NCBI GenBank assembly: GCA_900555165.1
Contig: USKE01000130.1
Location: forward strand, 1-6,428
Direction: 5' to 3'
DNA: 6,428 nucleotides
Origin: an uncultured Porphyromonadaceae bacterium
GTDB taxonomy: Bacteria > Bacteroidota > Bacteroidia > Bacteroidales > Muribaculaceae
In this document: piece after piece, positions 5,408 to 6,428 of the stretch
Numbering within the stretch: the stretch's first letter is position 1
How the letters are laid out: each line of letters begins with the position of its first letter
Notes under the pieces: model-generated
Told to the model about the DNA's origin: nothing
What the model saw: only the letters and a program-made list of their open reading frames with translations
The model's database searches: none
Made by a program: the position numbers and the translations under genes

Positions 5408-6322
5408 ATGAGCCGTCTCGCACATGTTTTTTTGCCCGTTTTGGCTGCCGTTGCCCTTGCATCGGCAGTGACGTCGTGCGGTTCGGCATCGCGTGCCACC
5501 TCGGCGCATTACCGGGGCGACGCTCTTTATGGTGATGACGACCGCCGCGGCAAAAGTCACGGCAAGGGGCATGGTAAAGGTCACGGAAACCGCCACGTCC
5601 CTCCTATCCTCGAGTCGTTTGCCAAAGGACTCAGCGACCCGCTTGAAAAAGCGCTTGTGACCGAGATCGAGAGCTGGCTCGGCACGCCATATCAGTGGGG
5701 CGGCCATTCGAAAGAGGGTACCGACTGTTCGGGGATGGTAATGGAGGTCTATGGCAAGGTCACGGGGCTGAAACTTCCGCGTGTGTCGCGCGAGCAGTCG
5801 GCATACGTGGCACCCCTTTCGCGCAACGCACTGCATCCGGGCGACCTGCTGTTTTTCTCGGGCGACACCACGCTTGGCGAGGTCTCGCATGTCGGTATGT
5901 ATGTAGGCCGCGGACAGATGATACATGCCTCCGTGTCGCGCGGAGTGGTGGTGAGCGATATCGACCAGCGCTATTGGTCAAGCCGTCTGTGCAATTCCGG
6001 GCGTGTGGCCGGAGCCATGGCCGCATGGCGCGACCGCGGCGGCAAGACCGCCATGCCTGATCCTGCGCCGCGTCCTTCCGGAACACCGGAAATATCACTC
6101 ATGGCATTGACGTCAAAGAACCGGGCAGGGGAAAGCGCACCGGTCGCCGCGCAAGGTGCCGGCGCTCATTCGGCCGCCCAGCCTCAGCCCCGCGGCGTTT
6201 CGGCTATCGTGCCACACGAAGAGAATACCTCAGTCGACCCGCAGACCGATCTTGACCGCCGCCTTGAAATGGCCATCACTGAAAAAGCCGACTCCATATT
6301 CTCATCACGTTTCATGGACTGA
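5408..6322 (+). CDS. NlpC/P60-family peptidoglycan peptidase, lipoprotein
   Basis: A 304-residue lipoprotein predicted to cleave peptide stems of peptidoglycan in the periplasm. The signal peptide runs to the lipobox VTSC with lipidated Cys24, followed by GSAS. No acidic export patch is present, so a periplasm-facing anchor is likely. Residues 48-63 are a His/Gly/Lys-rich linker with HGKG repeats. The NlpC/P60 domain spans about 84-207. It starts with IESWLGTPYQWGG (87-99). Catalytic Cys107 is in GTDCSGMV, the catalytic histidine is His161 in VSHVGMYVG, and the third polar residue is probably His173 in IHAS. LPRVSREQ and HPGDLLFF are typical family blocks. About 95 residues beyond the domain are unusual for simple Spr/NlpC proteins: a Pro/Ala-rich tail ending in a charged, possibly helical segment (DLDRRLEMAITEKADSIF). 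It is a monocistronic unit divergent from the ABC operon. Confidence 0.94.
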   Translation: MSRLAHVFLPVLAAVALASAVTSCGSASRATSAHYRGDALYGDDDRRGKSHGKGHGKGHGNRHVPPILESFAKGLSDPLEKALVTEIESWLGTPYQWGGHSKEGTDCSGMVMEVYGKVTGLKLPRVSREQSAYVAPLSRNALHPGDLLFFSGDTTLGEVSHVGMYVGRGQMIHASVSRGVVVSDIDQRYWSSRLCNSGRVAGAMAAWRDRGGKTAMPDPAPRPSGTPEISLMALTSKNRAGESAPVAAQGAGAHSAAQPQPRGVSAIVPHEENTSVDPQTDLDRRLEMAITEKADSIFSSRFMD

Positions 6323-6347
6323 CCGCATCCCCCCGCATCCAGACATC

Positions 6348-6367
6348 TAAACCGTTTACCCGGTTTA
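6348..6367 (+). terminator. Weak stem-loop after the NlpC/P60 gene
   Basis: Seven-base arms TAAACCG (6348-6354) and CGGTTTA (6361-6367) enclose a 6-base loop, 25 bases after the stop codon. It is in the right place for a terminator, but the U tract is missing, so the call is tentative. Confidence 0.35.
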
Positions 6368-6370
6368 TCC

Positions 6371-6399
6371 GGTATTCATTGTAGGGTCGCTACACAATG
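6371..6399. repeat. Internally deleted copy of the 36-bp palindrome
   Basis: Bases 6371-6394 repeat 2543-2566 exactly (24 bases: GGTATTCATTGTAGGGTCGC plus TACA). The following CAATG restores the outer arm of the palindrome. The unit CATTGT...ACAATG (6377-6399) equals the full 36-bp copy with 13 internal bases removed. It again lies downstream of a gene, 55 bases after the NlpC/P60 stop. Confidence 0.75.
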
Positions 6400-6428
6400 C
6401 TATTAACTTAACAGATGTGGGCGTCTGA

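Noticed and set aside
5254..5535. 93-codon plus-strand frame overlapping the NlpC/P60 start
   Set aside because: It overlaps the signal peptide region in another frame, covers the NlpC promoter and has no recognisable domain. The frame at 5408 has a perfect lipoprotein signal.

Overview
The window looks like chromosomal DNA of a Bacteroidales gut bacterium, possibly Muribaculaceae. The evidence is Bacteroidetes-type -7 promoter elements (TAnnTTTG) upstream of three genes, no clear Shine-Dalgarno sequences, two lipoproteins with typical lipoboxes (one followed by an acidic patch as in Bacteroidetes surface lipoproteins), and moderately GC-rich coding DNA with AT-richer gaps. The genus is an inference from style, not from a marker gene.

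Layout from left to right. An AraC-type regulator (81-998, minus) lies downstream of a lipoprotein of unknown function (1135-1863, minus), with a perfect 12-bp-arm hairpin terminator between them. A GNAT acetyltransferase of the phosphinothricin acetyltransferase-like group (1971-2474, plus) is divergent from the lipoprotein gene and appears to be transcribed almost leaderless. A gap of about 136 bases carries a perfect 36-bp palindrome. It separates the acetyltransferase gene from a convergent two-gene operon (2611-4895, minus) encoding an ABC-2 type exporter: the ATPase is first and the permease second, overlapping by 4 bases. The 512-base gap 4896-5407 is mostly filled by a 335-bp element with inverted ends and two long internal hairpins, resembling a MITE or other non-autonomous repeat. 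On its far side is an NlpC/P60 cell-wall peptidase lipoprotein (5408-6322, plus). After it the window ends with a second, internally deleted copy of the 36-bp palindrome.

The genes do not form one obvious pathway. The ABC pair is a self-contained transporter. The NlpC/P60 protein is a probable peptidoglycan hydrolase. The regulator, lipoprotein and acetyltransferase are separate transcription units. I do not see a defence system, CRISPR array, RNA gene, phage gene or new multi-gene system. The most interesting material is non-coding: the 335-bp inverted-repeat element placed 17 bases from the ATPase start codon, and the palindrome with its 13-base-deleted relative.
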